Positions 13,794-29,000 of a stretch of 64,000 nt of DNA are shown in pieces. Every line of letters begins with the position of its first letter. Positions within the stretch are counted from its first letter, which is position 1. Origin of the DNA: Lumbricus terrestris. Taxonomy: Eukaryota > Annelida > Clitellata > Crassiclitellata > Lumbricidae. The notes under the pieces are model-generated. The model worked only from the letters and a program-made list of their open reading frames with translations, made no database searches and was not told the DNA's origin. Location: NCBI GenBank assembly GCA_949752735.1, contig OX457037.1, positions 63,489,686-63,553,685 of the forward strand, written 5' to 3'. The position numbers and the translations under genes are program-made.

Positions 13794-16700
13794 CACTGGC
13801 ATGAAGAATAGATAGGCACAAAGATCTGCATGGACGTGGGATTAATTCTTACCACCAACCAAACAGCCAACTCAACCTTCCATTCACAAGATGGTATTGG
13901 TAACTATGAGGCTCAGTAGGACAAGGTGGACGCCTTGCATGGATGCCAGACAGTTAAATTCAACTCAGGATGCAATAACTTGTCATCATTCGTTCATATC
14001 ATGAATTGAAATCAGACTGAGTTCATGTCAGTTTGAAATAGCAAATGAAGATACAACAATATATTATGCATATATAGATAATAATTATGTATATGTGACT
14101 ATAATACAGATACATTCCACAACCGGATGTAGGAGCCATACTTTTATTTGCAGAAATGCGTCTACATGAGTCATGACTACTGGTCTCTTAACCACAGGGA
14201 TCATGGCTTCTAAAACCAGACATTTTGAGTCTAATACTATCAGCTTGTTGCTGTTTAAGGACACTGCCGTACCAAAGATGATCAGTGCCACCCTCCTCCA
14301 TTATCCAGGCCTGGGACTGGCACGGTCAGAGAGAGAGAACAGTGGCGACGTTTGTCTAATACAGTAGCTACAAATTGTCATTTGTTGACTGTGTTGATAT
14401 GCACAGACTCCAGACTGATAAGCGTAAAACTTGATATATAGCAATTTATGGTAGTGAGACAGTTATTACTGATTGTAGGTCAGCATGCGTTTACAGCATG
14501 GCTACATAGAATAAACATCATGAGAGAATAAACATGAGAGAATAAATATGAGAGATAAACATGCATGCAGGCAATGTGGCCACAACATTTTGAATGGTGT
14601 TGAGACACTATTTATTATCTGCACACAGTATTTGCATTTCAATCTTGGTTTCTCTGTTGGCTGACTCATCTGCTGATGAGTGGACTGAGAGGAGCACAAT
14701 TGCTCGCCTCTATTGATCTTCTCTATTGTCCTCCTAAACCCCTCTTGCCTTTCTTATTCGCTATTGCAAGGACAAGTACTTACCACAGATGGGGATAAGA
14801 ATTGACAAGATTATGCCACTCACTCCTTCCATTCAAAAGCAAGATATGAAAGACCTCAAAGCAGGGCACCTGCCACATGTTATGCAGGCATTGCAGAGGA
14901 ATCCTAACAATCAGTTGAAGAGCTATTGTCTGTGATTGGGACAAAGATGGCATGACCCCAGCTACGCCTCTGTCTCCTCCTATCCTAAATATGTACACTC
15001 GTGAAACTCAAGCAGTTTTCTATTGTTGTCTGCAGAAGAACTCTATACAATCAATATTCCAAGTCATTATTGACTACATGGTACTTCGTGATCTTAGTGC
15101 CAAGTTGTCAGAAATCTGATGTGGTAGCCAACTTGTTAACTAGTGCTCACCTTCTTGCACAAAGAGTATACAACTCTGAGCTTCCTTCCCTTAAACAGTT
15201 ACTGAGCTGGAAACTTGAGCAAAGTCCTTCACTTGCCATAATATAGATCAGCGTTACAGATTGATGCACTGATGTCTGTCTGGTAATTATATGTAAGAAG
15301 AATATATATAAAAAGAATAATATTATTAACAGTTATATTAATAATAGCAGCAAAAAATGACAATAACAGTGTTCAGCTCCTTTCTGAATCAGTCTGGTTT
15401 GTGGTTCACTTAGTGAAAGCGGACAAAAGCAGATGGCAATTCAATAAAAATACTGCAACTCAACATTTTTTTATATGGCAGATACCATGGTATTGAGAGA
15501 CAATATTATTACGCATGGCCCGCATCTGCATTAAAGACAGAAGCTTTGAAGCAATTGCAAAATACAGTGACATCCACAAACAAAATACCAATCGACCTGC
15601 TTAATAATATTATAGGACCTTTGGTGGGTCTCTTGAAGGCTATTAGATGGTGTAACAAAGGTGATTGATGCATAATCTATAACGCATTGGAGCTTGATAT
15701 GCACTCTGAATGCTAAGAGTCCTACAGTGCAAGAAGCCATTTACGATATATTTGATGAGCACTGAATTACCAACAGCAAAAATATCCAAAATAATCAATA
15801 ACCTTGCTGCGATGTTCAACTTAACTTGGGATTCATTTAACTAAAAACACTACTGAAATAAAGGCTGTCATATAAATAAAAATAAATAACAAACTACTTT
15901 AACTAGCAACATCTAGAACTATAAGAAATTGCAGCAACTGTAGCCTATATATATAGCCAGATCTAGAATGGTCTTTATAATGATAACCAGATTGATTCTT
16001 GATATACTTCCTATTACAAGTATTTACTAGACTCTAGATGTGGCCCAAAAAGCACCAATTGACCTAACTCTGGTAAAGAGTCAACAATTGCTACTGTAAC
16101 CTGTGTACCTAGTTCAGCAGAAAGCAATGCAAACTTCTTAGATGTAGGCCGACCTACTAAATTTCAACCAGGTTTTTCCAGGACTTGGATATTACTCTTA
16201 GCTGACCAATCATAAATTACCACCTTTTGTCTTATTACAAGGAAGTTCTAGCAGTCATCTGACTCCAATAGACCCCATCACAAATATAAGAGAGCAAATG
16301 ACTATGTTAGCAATTACCTTGATGCACAATAAATATAATTGATTAAACATTTCTAGTTCTAATTTCTACTATAAACTGTGCACAGGTCTGTTGAGACATA
16401 CATACAAGGCTCTACAATTGAAGTATGACAACATGAAGTTGACATTTATTCATTCATTCATTCATTCATTCATTCATTCATTCATTCATTCATTCGTACA
16501 TTCATTCATTCACTCGTTTCAAGAATTCATATAGTACTCCTTCAAGAAGCTCACTCAGAGGTGCTCTTAGTCAAAAAGGCAAAACACTGATGAGTCAACC
16601 ATAGGCAACAAGCACACGCACTGCTCTCCAACGGGACACCATTCCAGACAGATGGATCTGGGGGAACGGACATTTCCCCCCCTGGACATTTCCCCCCCCG

Positions 16701-18394
16701 GACATTTCCCCCCCCGGACATTTCCCCCCCTGGACGTTTCCCCCCCTACCCTAGGACATTTCCCCCCCCGTATGCGGAAACCATTGCTTTTATCGTCTTC
16801 AACAATTTAAACAAGAATATTTTCATCAATCCAGCTTCCATTTAAGCATGAATATTTTCATCAATCCAGCTCCAATTTAAACAAGAATATTTTCATCAAT
16901 CCAGCTTCCATTTAAGCATGAATATTTTCATCAATCCAGCTTCCATTTAAGCATGAATATTTTCATCAATCCAGCTCCAATTTAAACAAGAATATTTTCA
17001 TCAATCCAGCTTCCATTTAAGCATGAATATTTTCATCATCCAGCTTCCATTTAAGCATGAATATTTTCATCAATCCAGCTCCAATTTAAACAAGAATATT
17101 TTCATCAATCCAGCTCCAATTTAGACAAGAATATTTTCATCAATCCAGCTCCAAGTTAAACCCCCTATGCATCAATACAATACAATACAAAGCGTTGGAT
17201 ACAATGTTTAATGACCAATTTGAAAAATTTCAACCATATTTAGAAGGTATGCATAGAACGGGGGGGGGAAATGTCCGGGGGGGGAAATGTCCTAGTCGAA
17301 ATCGGGGGGGGGGAAACGTCCAGGGGGGGAAATGTCCAGGGGGGAAACGTCCGGGGGGGGAAATGTCCAGGGGGGGAAATGTCCTACACCCATGGATCTG
17401 GCATCACAGATGTGGCTTTTGTGTGACACGGAGAAATGTTTGGGATATACATTGAATTAAATCACATACTAATGTTCAATAATTAGTTTGACAAAAAGAA
17501 ATCTTGTTTTTCAATATGCCAGGCAATTAGAAACAAAAGCAACTTTGACACAGCCTTCACTCAGCGGCTTGTTACAATCTACAAGGCGCCAACTCCACCA
17601 CATTCTCCTTCTAGCAATCGTCTCTGGGCTGTTAATCAGCCAGTAAATAAAGCCAGATTACTCTGTCTATTGGGATGACTGATGTTAAACCCTGCACAGT
17701 ATTAGCCTACTGCTACATTACAAGCATGGGCAAAGACACAAACTGTCTGCTTACAAAGCGCATTCAAGGTTTAAAAAACCACATCTCAATTATAGTGAAA
17801 ACTTATAATTAGAAGTACATCAAGAAAAAATCTAGAAATCAGATCAAAGACCAGACTACCATTTTCACACTCTAGGCTACAGTTGCTAAGATTTCTTAAA
17901 ATTATCTAATGCATAGACATTACTACCATAGTCAGAATATTTTGACATAATGTAACATTGATCAGTGAACAAGAACTCAGAAATTGGAGGGACCATTTTC
18001 CATGCTCTACAAGTGTGTGAGAGGCTGCCAGTGGTGACTGACTCCAGTTCCATTATTTGCTTACAGCCGAGCTTGTTGCCCTTAATGAACCGTGGCAACT
18101 CTACTTGGACTGGCAAATACGGTGCTATTTACTGGCAATAAAGAGGGAAGTACTTTGTCCTAGAGGCCCACTCATATCCCGCTCTTATGCCCTTCAGCCG
18201 CAATTGACAAATCTCAAGGTCCTTGACAGGAAACCAGCGCATTGCAGGATCTGTCCTTTATTCTCAACTTATGCCAGTACAAAATAATTATGCTATTTAG
18301 TAACAGAAGGAGGTGGCCAGGGTCATCGGATAGAACCAGCTAAGCAACTTCAGCATAACAGTTCTACTGTATAGATATATATACATACAGTCTA

Positions 18395-18439
<45 letters not shown>

Positions 18440-21400
18440 TAATATATATTAAGTGCATATTTACATAAACACAGACATACAATCATACATACACAACATA
18501 TATAAACATATAAATTAAGTCTTAATTGATAAATGTATGTTTGACACAAACAAATAAACTATGGAACAACTGGAAATTATCTCAGATATTTGCCACTGTA
18601 GTCGAATACCCTGTTTTTTATTTATTGAATTTAATGCAATTTTAGAAAATTTCACAACTGCACAAATATGACTCAAGCGAGTTGAAAAACATATACAACA
18701 TGTGAAGCCACAGAATAGAAAAATGGCACGCAGTTCACACCCACATTCAGCAAAGAGTACAAGTAAATCAATCCAATACTCGGATTTGATGGGAAATGTC
18801 AACTCTGTTATTCTCTAGCACATACATACACATAATTACACAATACACATTACACATATGGCGGTAAGCCAAAGCACTAAGTAGATTTCTCATTCATGAA
18901 ACAACTGACTGTGCATTATTTCAACAAGCTGCCAGGAAGCACTAGACATTAATTCTACGCCTGCTTTAAGGGCATCTATAGTAACCACCAATTTGGATAA
19001 CACTTCTCCTGAATCTCCTCTTCCACAAACAAACCAAGACCAAGGAACGGGAGACGAACGCCCCCTAACTACACGGAACTGGCACTCGTCCGGGTAGTAA
19101 TTCACATCGGGAAATGTTCAAGCCAATCAGACACCGCCCCCACAAGACACCGCCCCCATAGCAGACAACGAAGAACCCACTTGTCGTTTTCCAAGACACA
19201 AAAACGACAGTTTGTCCACCGTAAGTATTCTCGCAATTATTTAGGTCAAGTGCTCAGAAGAAGAAGACAGGTTAGACAGCATGCGCAGACAGTTACAACT
19301 GCAAGACTAGTCATTGGATATACGACCATGTTACACCTCGCAAGGCCAGAGGGCAGAACCAATACTTCGAATTCTTCTAATTTAGCCAATCATGTCGCAT
19401 GTATCCTAGCAACCGTCCCGATAAATTCAAACGTAACCTTGACAACAATCTCCCACTTTGTTTTAACAACACTCGTATATATTCAGATTTGAAAGTGGAA
19501 TCTGTAATTCACTGGACATGAAAATAAAAGACTGCTCATTGAAAAAATACGCAAATGAAGATCAACACATGAAGATCAACATATGAAGATCATCAGATGA
19601 AGATCATCAGATGAAGATCATCAGATGAAGATCATCAGATGAAGATGAGCAAGTGAAGATCAACAAATGAAGATCAACATATGAAGATCATCAGATGAAG
19701 ATCATCAGATGAAGATCATCAGATGAAGATGAGCAAATGAAGATCAACAAATGAAGATCAACATATGAAGATCAACACATGAAGATCAACAAATGAAGAT
19801 AAACATATGAAGATCAACAAATGAAGATCCTAAAATGAAGATCATGAGATGAAGATGAGCAAATGAAGATCAACAGATGGCTATGGCTCACCTGAAACTC
19901 GAGATGGTACTTTCTGCAGAAGTCCTTAAGTGACGGATAAACATGTTGCATCAGGGCATTTCTTTCCGATACCATGTCTGTAAAAGCCATCCAAAGACAC
20001 TTTTAAAAAGCCTTGATGACATACATACATACTAAGTCAATGTAAATAGGTCACTCAGTCTGATGTCCCAGCCAGAAACCATCAAACACTGTCAACGTTT
20101 TACACACAGTTCTCAGCTGTATGTCACATGGGAAACCGATTATAGTTAAAGTGCCTATAATTAGTTAGAGAATTAGACTTTTAACGTAGAGAGTGGGATT
20201 CCAGTCTCCATTTGGACGGTTACCCGCTGTCTCTCCTACGGGGGGGGGGGGGGGGAGAGAACAACCTAAGGAGGAAATCATTTGTAACAAGGATGCGCTT
20301 CATCTTATTTAAATGGTAAACTAAAGTACAGTATAAATACAATTATAAATAACTGGGGTCATTATACATGTACTTCAAACGGATTTCGGATTATGTCTGT
20401 TATTTTAAAACATCGGGTTTTTGATGGGTTCCATAGATGATGCTCTCTGTACATCAAATCAATTAAAGAACATTCTTATCTTATCTGATTATCTTATCTG
20501 CCTTAATCTTCTGAATGCTGATCTATTAACAGCTTTGTCTTGGAGTGTAAAAGGCCATTTTGAGACCTCCATGAAAAGGCTGATGCTTTTTTCTATTAGA
20601 CACTAGTGTAGCACCAGTTACAAATTACAATTACAGTACACAGATATATCTGCAGGATGGACAATAATTATCAGACAGTGATTCAAGCAGGTCACCGAGG
20701 TCATGTTTAGAAGGATTTACAGGATTAGGTGAAGACCAGCAGACAGAGAATGGTTTTGTAATACATCAAAATAATAATAATAATAATAATAAGACGATTT
20801 ATATAGCGCCGTAATGGGCAAAGGTTGGATGTATGTGCAGAAGCTGACTCTGGTGGAACAGGAACGAAATGAGTGAAAGAAACAGTAAGACACGTTACTA
20901 ATTCCAACAGACTGGATCTCTTTGTTCCTCACGCTAAAATTGTTACGGCTCAGTCTTACTCATTCACCTCAATTGGTCCTTTTCTTTGGAATTTGTGCTT
21001 TTTTCTTCTGTTAGCTCAACAATTCTGTTTGCTAGTTTCTCCTCTTCCTTCTCTCTTCAAAAACCCTGCTTCTCTTGGCGCGACCTTGCACACTGAGAGT
21101 GCTTCTTAATCGATCACCCTATTAAGGTGCTATTTAAATGGTCAAATACAATACAGAAAGAAGACACCGGCTGTACAGCGTACACTGGTCAATAATAGGA
21201 AATATGACAAGAGGGAAGAAGGAGCAAGAGACAATGGAAGGACATCTTTGTATTCCCATCTCACAGAAAAAAGTAGTCATGAAATTTCCATGTATACCCA
21301 TAATTGCCCCCTCTATAAGGATGATCTTAAAAGCAATACCCATTTGTGAATGTCTAACCCACATCAATTCATTGCAAAATGAGCAAAGTCAAGACCAAAA

Positions 21401-22894
21401 TTGCCCCAACATAAAACCATGCTCATTTACTTTTTTATGGCTTCTCATGTCAGGTTATCTTTTTAAATTCTGCCACAAACCCAAAAATCCATTTTTAAAC
21501 ATCATGTTGCGGTGGCAAACGTTGCAGCCAGAACATTTGCAAACAGGTTTTGCTGCATAGCTATAATTATCGTATAACTGTAGAGTGTAGACTGTACACA
21601 GCCTACAGCTACAACTGGTGTACTATCACGATACGCTATCATGAAAGGAAAACACACACACTCACAGACACAACCCACTCACTGTCATTGTCAACTCTTA
21701 GATAAAAAGACTTTACTGTGGGCAGCAGTGAATAAGCCCTACAAGCTGGTCATGTACATGTAAGTGTTGTGATTGCTCTTCTGTTGTCCACCTCTTCTTG
21801 TTGGACACTGCTTCATCTCAGAATATACCCTGTGGTCCTTTGCTTGTAAAAACACAAGCCATAACGCTGACAAAGCTGTCTGACTTCAGATAAGACTGTA
21901 GGAATTTCTAGTAATGCATACAGTAGCTTCAGTTTTATCCCTCATGAGAGTGACTGATTACTTGGAAAAACATGTGGTAGTGACATGATGGAAAAGTGAC
22001 TGTTTTATGGAGATCTGTGTACATAGTTTTAGTTAGACGCACTTTACATGACTGTACATTAATATCAGTCTTTGTTTACAGATGATATGTGTGACTGAGA
22101 GCATTCCTTCGGAGAGGAGTCACTGGAGAGTCCGAGGTCTGAATATAAATCACTGTGTTACATGGATAGTAGCAGGAGGACCAGTGATAAATGGATGAAT
22201 GGTCAAATGGATGGGTGGAAGAATGGGCTGGTGCGTGGGTAGATGGATAGATGGAGGAATAGGCGGACGGATGGGTTGATTGCTGGGTGGATGTATGGAA
22301 GGGTGGATGGGGCAGTGAAAGAATGTTGGATATAAGACTGGCTGAAAATAGATGGGTGGAAGGGTAGATGGATGGATGTGTGGATGGATTGGAGGGTGAA
22401 AATACAGTAGAGTGGATAGGTAAGTGGTGGAATTTTGAGTGGATGGATGGAGGAATAAACAGGTGGTTGGATGGGTCCACTGGCGGCTTGATATACAGGT
22501 GGATATGTGGGTGAATGGAGGAATTGCATGTGGATGGATGGGAGTATGAATAGATGAACAGGTGGGTGGATGGGTGGGTGGAGGTGGCTGTATGAATTTT
22601 GGGTGGATGAATGGATAGATGTGAGGAGGAATGGATGGATGGCCCTTCTCTGAAATTAAGTATTTGCTCTGCCTTACTCTATAACTTTATCTCAAGAACC
22701 TCCCACACGTAAAGTATCAAATTACGATGAGCAATTGCAATTGAAATTTCTAATCAAACCATACTTCTAGCAATGTATTACAATTCAATAAATCAATCTG
22801 CATGATCATTTAACCAAGAAATGTTGTGATGTTGCAAAGAAATAATGAAATATTCTGGGAGAAAGTGATAGTGTAAAATGAAACTAAAGCTGTA

Positions 22895-22991
<97 letters not shown>

Positions 22992-23018
22992 CCCTCTCCC
23001 TCTCCCTCTCCCTCTCCC

Positions 23019-23071
<53 letters not shown>

Positions 23072-26000
23072 CTGTCTGTCTCGCATTACTCTTTCCTTGT
23101 CTCACATTTGCCCCCCCCATCTCTCTCTCTCACTTTGTCTCCCTAACCTCTAATACTATGTACTTTTTCATATATAACAACCATGCATTGCATAATTTAG
23201 TTTGCAATGTTACGAACGTGAAATGACCTTAACACTTACACTTCCCAAGGCAAACCTGTAAAGGTCAGTGCAACAAATTTAGCACATCTTGCACTTACCC
23301 TGTTAGCTACAGTGCTACACTAGATATGTAAGCGAATGTCCCATGCACCCAGTGCATGAAGATGCCACTTCAGGTATACCAATTACCCATGAATTGTCAT
23401 TTCAGATATATATGAATATATTGGGCTAGTTTGGCCTGTGGCCCTCACTCAAATGGGGAGCAGTGGTGAAGAATCCTCCCCCCATCAATTCCCTGGAAAT
23501 GAGGAGTGTCAAGGAATTATGGTCACCGTAGAAAAAATCCCAAAAGAGAAACAGGAACATTTACATATTAAAAACTCCAAACGTAGGTATAACCTTATTT
23601 ATTTATTTAGCCCTGAAGTTTAATGACATTGTATGACTGTTGTGGTAATTGACGTCTTTAAAAATAAGTTAAATTATTATAACATTATATAACAGTTCAT
23701 CAGTATTTCAATGTAACTGATAATTTAGAAGCAGGGCATGCAGATAAAATATTTCAATAATCTGTCTATTTTTAAAGTCTTTTCAAATGGCTATTAAAGC
23801 TCTTGTGTGGTCATTATGACCAACTGTTTCATTTGGCCATAACGGCTCTTTTAGTGGCTCTTTCTCGGAAAATAAAAATTTACAGAACACAATGTCATAT
23901 ATCAAATTTATTATATAAAACTATCAGTTATTAATTATCTGACAAATAAAGAATTGTGTCAGATATAATCTCTATCATGCCAAGTGTCACACGGTATTTT
24001 AGTCAACAGTGAGATAACTTAACAATTACACGAAATTATGTGGCATTTATAATTAATTCTACACAATATCACATGTATTATAAATGTTTATGCTGGTCAA
24101 GTGCATCATGACACATTTCTACATGCCATAGCACACCAACTGATCATCATCATTACCACCCCACCACCACCACCACCACCACCACCACCATTGTCAGTTT
24201 TTGGTGCAAGCCGTTAAGTGGTGATGGGTATGAATAAATAGATTATCTCTATTGTCCTTGGTCATTTGTCATTTGCACAAGTGTTCCTCTCATTGTGTTG
24301 CAGCCACATTTAATGTTATATATCCAGAAGAGTCTGACTTCAGTCTCATTCTGTTTCTCTTTCCTTCAAATCCATCACAGCATAAAAATATAAATACATT
24401 CACAGCAGAAAAACTGGGAAACAAACTCTTATAATGTGATAGAAGGATCCCATTAAGGCAAGCACAGGGAAATGTGCTCTCATCTCTGGCCATCATTCAT
24501 GCTTTAAAGCTTTGATATATATTTAAGCCTTAGATGACACGATAGCTGTAGAGGATAATGATATACTTCTTTATAGATTTATTGGAGTGTTTCAGCAAGG
24601 GCAATTGTGGCAATTCTAAAGTGTGTGGCAATACCAAATGTCCATTTGAAGTTATGTATGTATACATCCTGTCATACAATTCTTTCCAGAATAGAAAACC
24701 CTTTGGCCGTGGTTTCTGCTTAAGTTGAGATGATTGTTGCCAACTTCACAATGTCACCTGTGGTCGTCGTCTTGAAGATCTGAAGAAAATGCCGAGATTC
24801 AATGGAGCGACAGAGAATAATGAACTGCATTCAACGCATGTCATTAAACTAAACACACTTGCTGGCTGATCACATGACCCTAGCTATGCACCACATCACT
24901 GTCAGTGTCAGAGTCAGTCTAGCCTCACTTACCAGCCATTGGTATTAAGTCTAGCAACTTCAGTGTCATCTCCCTGGCAGTAGTAGTGATTCAGTTCCCT
25001 CACCACAGGCCCACATCTAGGTAGGTGCTAAGGGTGCAGCACCCGGGCCCTGCTGTTTTTTATGGGGTCCATTACTATAAATGTGCATGGCGGACTGTTG
25101 GGTTATCAACGGGAGGGGGTGGGCATTGGAGGGTAATCACCTAATGTGACTGCTCTTACCATCCGATTTTCTAACCGTTTTGCACCTGAATTCACTATGG
25201 ATGACAGTAAAGATGCTATATATGTACCCATCGCCACCAAAATAACACACACCATGAACAGATGATGATGAAGATCATGGATATTACTATTACTTTGCTC
25301 CTCACACCGACTTGATCTTAGTTCCTCATACTAGAACAACTATGGCTCATTCCCACTCCTTTACCTCAATTGGTCCCTCTCTTTCGAATACGCTGTCTCC
25401 ATCTACTCAATCTCAAATTCTAGCTTGCTATCCCTCCTCCTAATATTCCTTTCTCAAAACCCATCTCCTTCCTTCTCATGGCCTTGCGCACTGGGAGCGC
25501 CTCTTAACAGTTCACCATATTAGATGCGCTGCATAAATGTTTTATTACAATACCACAGCACAATACTAGAACAGAAATTTTCATAGAGTCAAGCATGACA
25601 ACCTGTAGACCAGAGCACACAGACCTTCTGCACAGGTGTTAAATTATAAACTGCAATGGATTCACATGACTACAACAGGATGGATGATTCTTCTCAATAA
25701 AGTCTGCATTACTTACTTCCTCAACAGAACAGTTCTAAATTCTTCAAATAAAATCAGAGCTAGCTAGCACACTTCACATCAACTTATAAACTTGTGCATC
25801 AACAAGTGACACATTTCCGAGACTCAAATCTATGGCTAGCACCATGGCGTGTGAGCCTTGGCACCCATTCAAAAGGTGGTGAAGGATCTCACCAGGCCAA
25901 TACACAGAAAAATGAGACTGGACCAGGCCACAGAGTCCCTCTGTATAAAGCTGTTTAAGTTTATATAACAGGCCTGATGAGAGAATTTAGGACCCTGGGC

Positions 26001-29000
26001 AGAGCAGTCATGGCCCCTAAACTATCTTTTTAAAAGACTTTGTGAGAAAAAAGCTCTAGAAACAAAACTGAAAAAGTAAAAGTGCACGACCTACGATATA
26101 ATATATACAATTTTATTAATTTACTCAGTCATTAATTTGAAGCTTAAACTGATTGCAGTGAAGTGCTTGTAGTATTACATTAAAAAAGGCATAATGCAAA
26201 AAATTACAACTCCCTAGCCCATTCAGAACCCCAAAAGTTGCTGGGCCCCCTGGACATATGCCCTCTGCCCCCTGGATTTGCATAACTATAAGATAGGCTG
26301 AAGAGGTAGGTGATTTCCACCAGCAACACACTCAGCCAGATGGCAATCTCCTCCAGGCAAAACGGGTCAGATATCCTCACACCCCACATTTAAGTCTTTA
26401 AGACCAATCCTTGGATTGCCTGCTTATAGACAATTCAACGAATCTAGCATGAAACACGACCTGTCACTGGTTTACTCATCAGAGAAAATAGAGAGCATGG
26501 AAACAACAGATAGGCCTAAAGATACACACAAAGCCCTGAGGTCATCCAGTTTCTGCTAAGAAATGACCTCACACTGTCAAAATGAAATCAACACCTAATT
26601 AGCTGGACCTAAATATAGTCACAGGAACTGCATTACAACACAAAGGATTCAACACTCCTCAAATTCATACATAATTCATACATACATGAGTAACAAAATA
26701 AAAGAAAATATAGATACAAGCAGAGTTCAATCCAGGGCTTTTCTAAGGAATGTTTAGAACTACACAACCAAATTCTTTCCCTTAACTGTATTGCTATTTT
26801 AAACTGCTATTTCAAACTGCTAATATTTCAAACTGCTAATATTTCAAACTGCTATTTCAAACTGCTAATATTTCAAACTGCTATTTCAAACTGCTAATAT
26901 TTCAAACTGCTATTTCAAACTGCTATAAATTCCAACTGCACAGAAGTGCTTCTACAACTGCACATTTCCACTTAGAACCATCGCACATTCTGTGTAGAAC
27001 TGCATGCTAAAAAGCCCTGGTTAAATTCTTTTCATATAAATTTAGACTTTTGCCACTGGCTTGAGATTGCTACTCCACATGCATCCATATTGACAACAAG
27101 GCAACTGAAATGAGTAAACTGGCCGTAAAGTGTCGGTGGGAAGAACACACAGCAAGAGAGAGGACGAATCAACACTGTCATATGCTAAGGCCAAGAAAAT
27201 GAAGTCGCTATCACTTCATATCCATGGCTGCATATGTGGGGCGCGGTGGTGTAGTGGTGGCGTCGTTGCCTTGAAGTCAGAAGGTTCGAGGTTCGAATCC
27301 ACCTCAAGGTCGCCGCGTAAGGACCTTGAGCAAGTCCTTTACTTGCAATTGCTGAGCGCTTCGGCGTGAAACTCCGATGCAGTGTCGGCTCTGCAGTCAA
27401 GAGCGCCTCTGAGCAGTGCGCTTGAAGGGGCGCTATAACAAGTGCACATACAAACAAACAAACAATATGAGGCCAGTACAAGGGAGTGAACTGCTTAAGT
27501 GGGCTCAATTCTCAAGTGAATTATAACCAAAACGGATGGATGATATGGCAGGTCACAGGTGACAGACTTCTGCATATTTCATGGCATATGATGTGCATTT
27601 GAAGCAAGTGGACAGAAGAGAAAAACATATATACAGAAGATTATCAGAAAGAGAAGATTAAAAATGGATGGGCATGTGGATCGTATTGACACGGATGCAA
27701 AAGTCAATCAAGAGATGATCTGGGTCCCTGAATGGAAATGGAGAATAATGGGAAGATCATGGAAGAACCAGAGACAAGCAGATGTAATCTGAAGTGATTG
27801 GGTGGGGGGGTCTCGTGAGAGACGGCCTGAATGGATGGAGACAGATGGAGAAGCCTTGTTGCAAGAAGTGCAGACCTGGATAAGACGCCAAATTAGCAAT
27901 CGCACTTTCGAAACACATTAATCCCTCAATCTCTAAGTTCACCTCTAGATATACATATAAGCTTCAAACAGTCTATCAGAACACTGAGCTAACAGAAACA
28001 AAGTGATGTGAAATGAAAAGGTACTAATGTCTATTTGTGGCAAGACAGGGTTGTAGATCACTGTTGTCCAACATGTACATTGAAGACCTCACTGATAATA
28101 ATAGGCAATACATCAGGTGGCTCAATCAGTGCAGTGGTTATCCTGTAGGATATGAATTGACAGGGTGAGGGAAGGCAGAAATTTGTATCAAGATTTAACC
28201 CCTGTCGGCATTCCCTATATAACTGTAATGAGTACAGGACAATAAGCCCATGATGGGAAGATGACACAGTGATGGAGAAAACCGAGGCTTAGAAAATGAA
28301 GTGACTAACACTTCATACCTACCCATGGTTACCACATGGCTACCTCAAGGTACTCCTCCTCTTCTACCTTCTCCTCCTTCTCCATCTCCTCCTCCTTCTC
28401 CCCTCCACTATCTCCTCCTCCTCCCCTCTTCTTCTTCTTCTTTTTCTTCCTCTTCTTCTATAAGAATGCATTACATTAATTTGGGTCATGCATGGCCTCG
28501 TAGGTCAAATGCCAGGACATGTGAGCAATAGGCAATTGAGTTCAATGAATCATTGCCAACCATTGGAAGTGGAACACGCAAAGAATCCATCTGTTAAGCA
28601 GGTGCTCTACAGTGAAGCCGGAACATCAGCCAATATACATTGCTGGCGTTGTTAAGCACTTCAACCATTGTCTCCTTATCAGTCTTTGAGATCCCAGCCT
28701 TTCAACCAAATGGCCAATTATCATTGGGTTCCATAAAAGTAAAAATAAATCTTCAATAACATCAACTGCTTTGTGTAGACCGAGTGCCACACAAAGGGCA
28801 ACAGATGGGGTCACCTCAGAAACTTAAATAAAGTGTGATTATATCTTAAACTTTGTCTATGTATATTGTATAAAGTATATATACACGCACATGCTTGTGT
28901 AGTCGTGTGTGTATGCACGTGTGTCATACCATTTGACAAACGCAGACAGTAAATTTATATATATATATTTATACACACACTCATACATTCACTAGCACCC

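Larger units (their letters stand above)
6408..19891. other. Intron 2 of NWD-like gene (13.5 kb)
   Basis: No exon was recognised here. Features with support are listed separately: MITEs at 7900 and 8715, a SINE at 8088, microsatellites at 10685, 13745, 16441 and 18395, a MULE-like element at 16662 and a minisatellite at 19555. Segments 6408-7890, 9240-10680, 10770-13740, 13800-16440 and 17410-18380 are otherwise AT-rich unique-looking DNA with only short chance ORFs. 11640-11715 holds three copies of a GATATGAATAGTTA unit. Confidence 0.7.

Noticed and set aside
22793..23153. Arg-Glu and Ser-Leu repeat ORFs
   Set aside because: Translation of the (CT)n microsatellite.
27238..27310. Candidate tRNA gene
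   Set aside because: A and B boxes are present, but no cloverleaf acceptor pairing follows; it is the head of a SINE.
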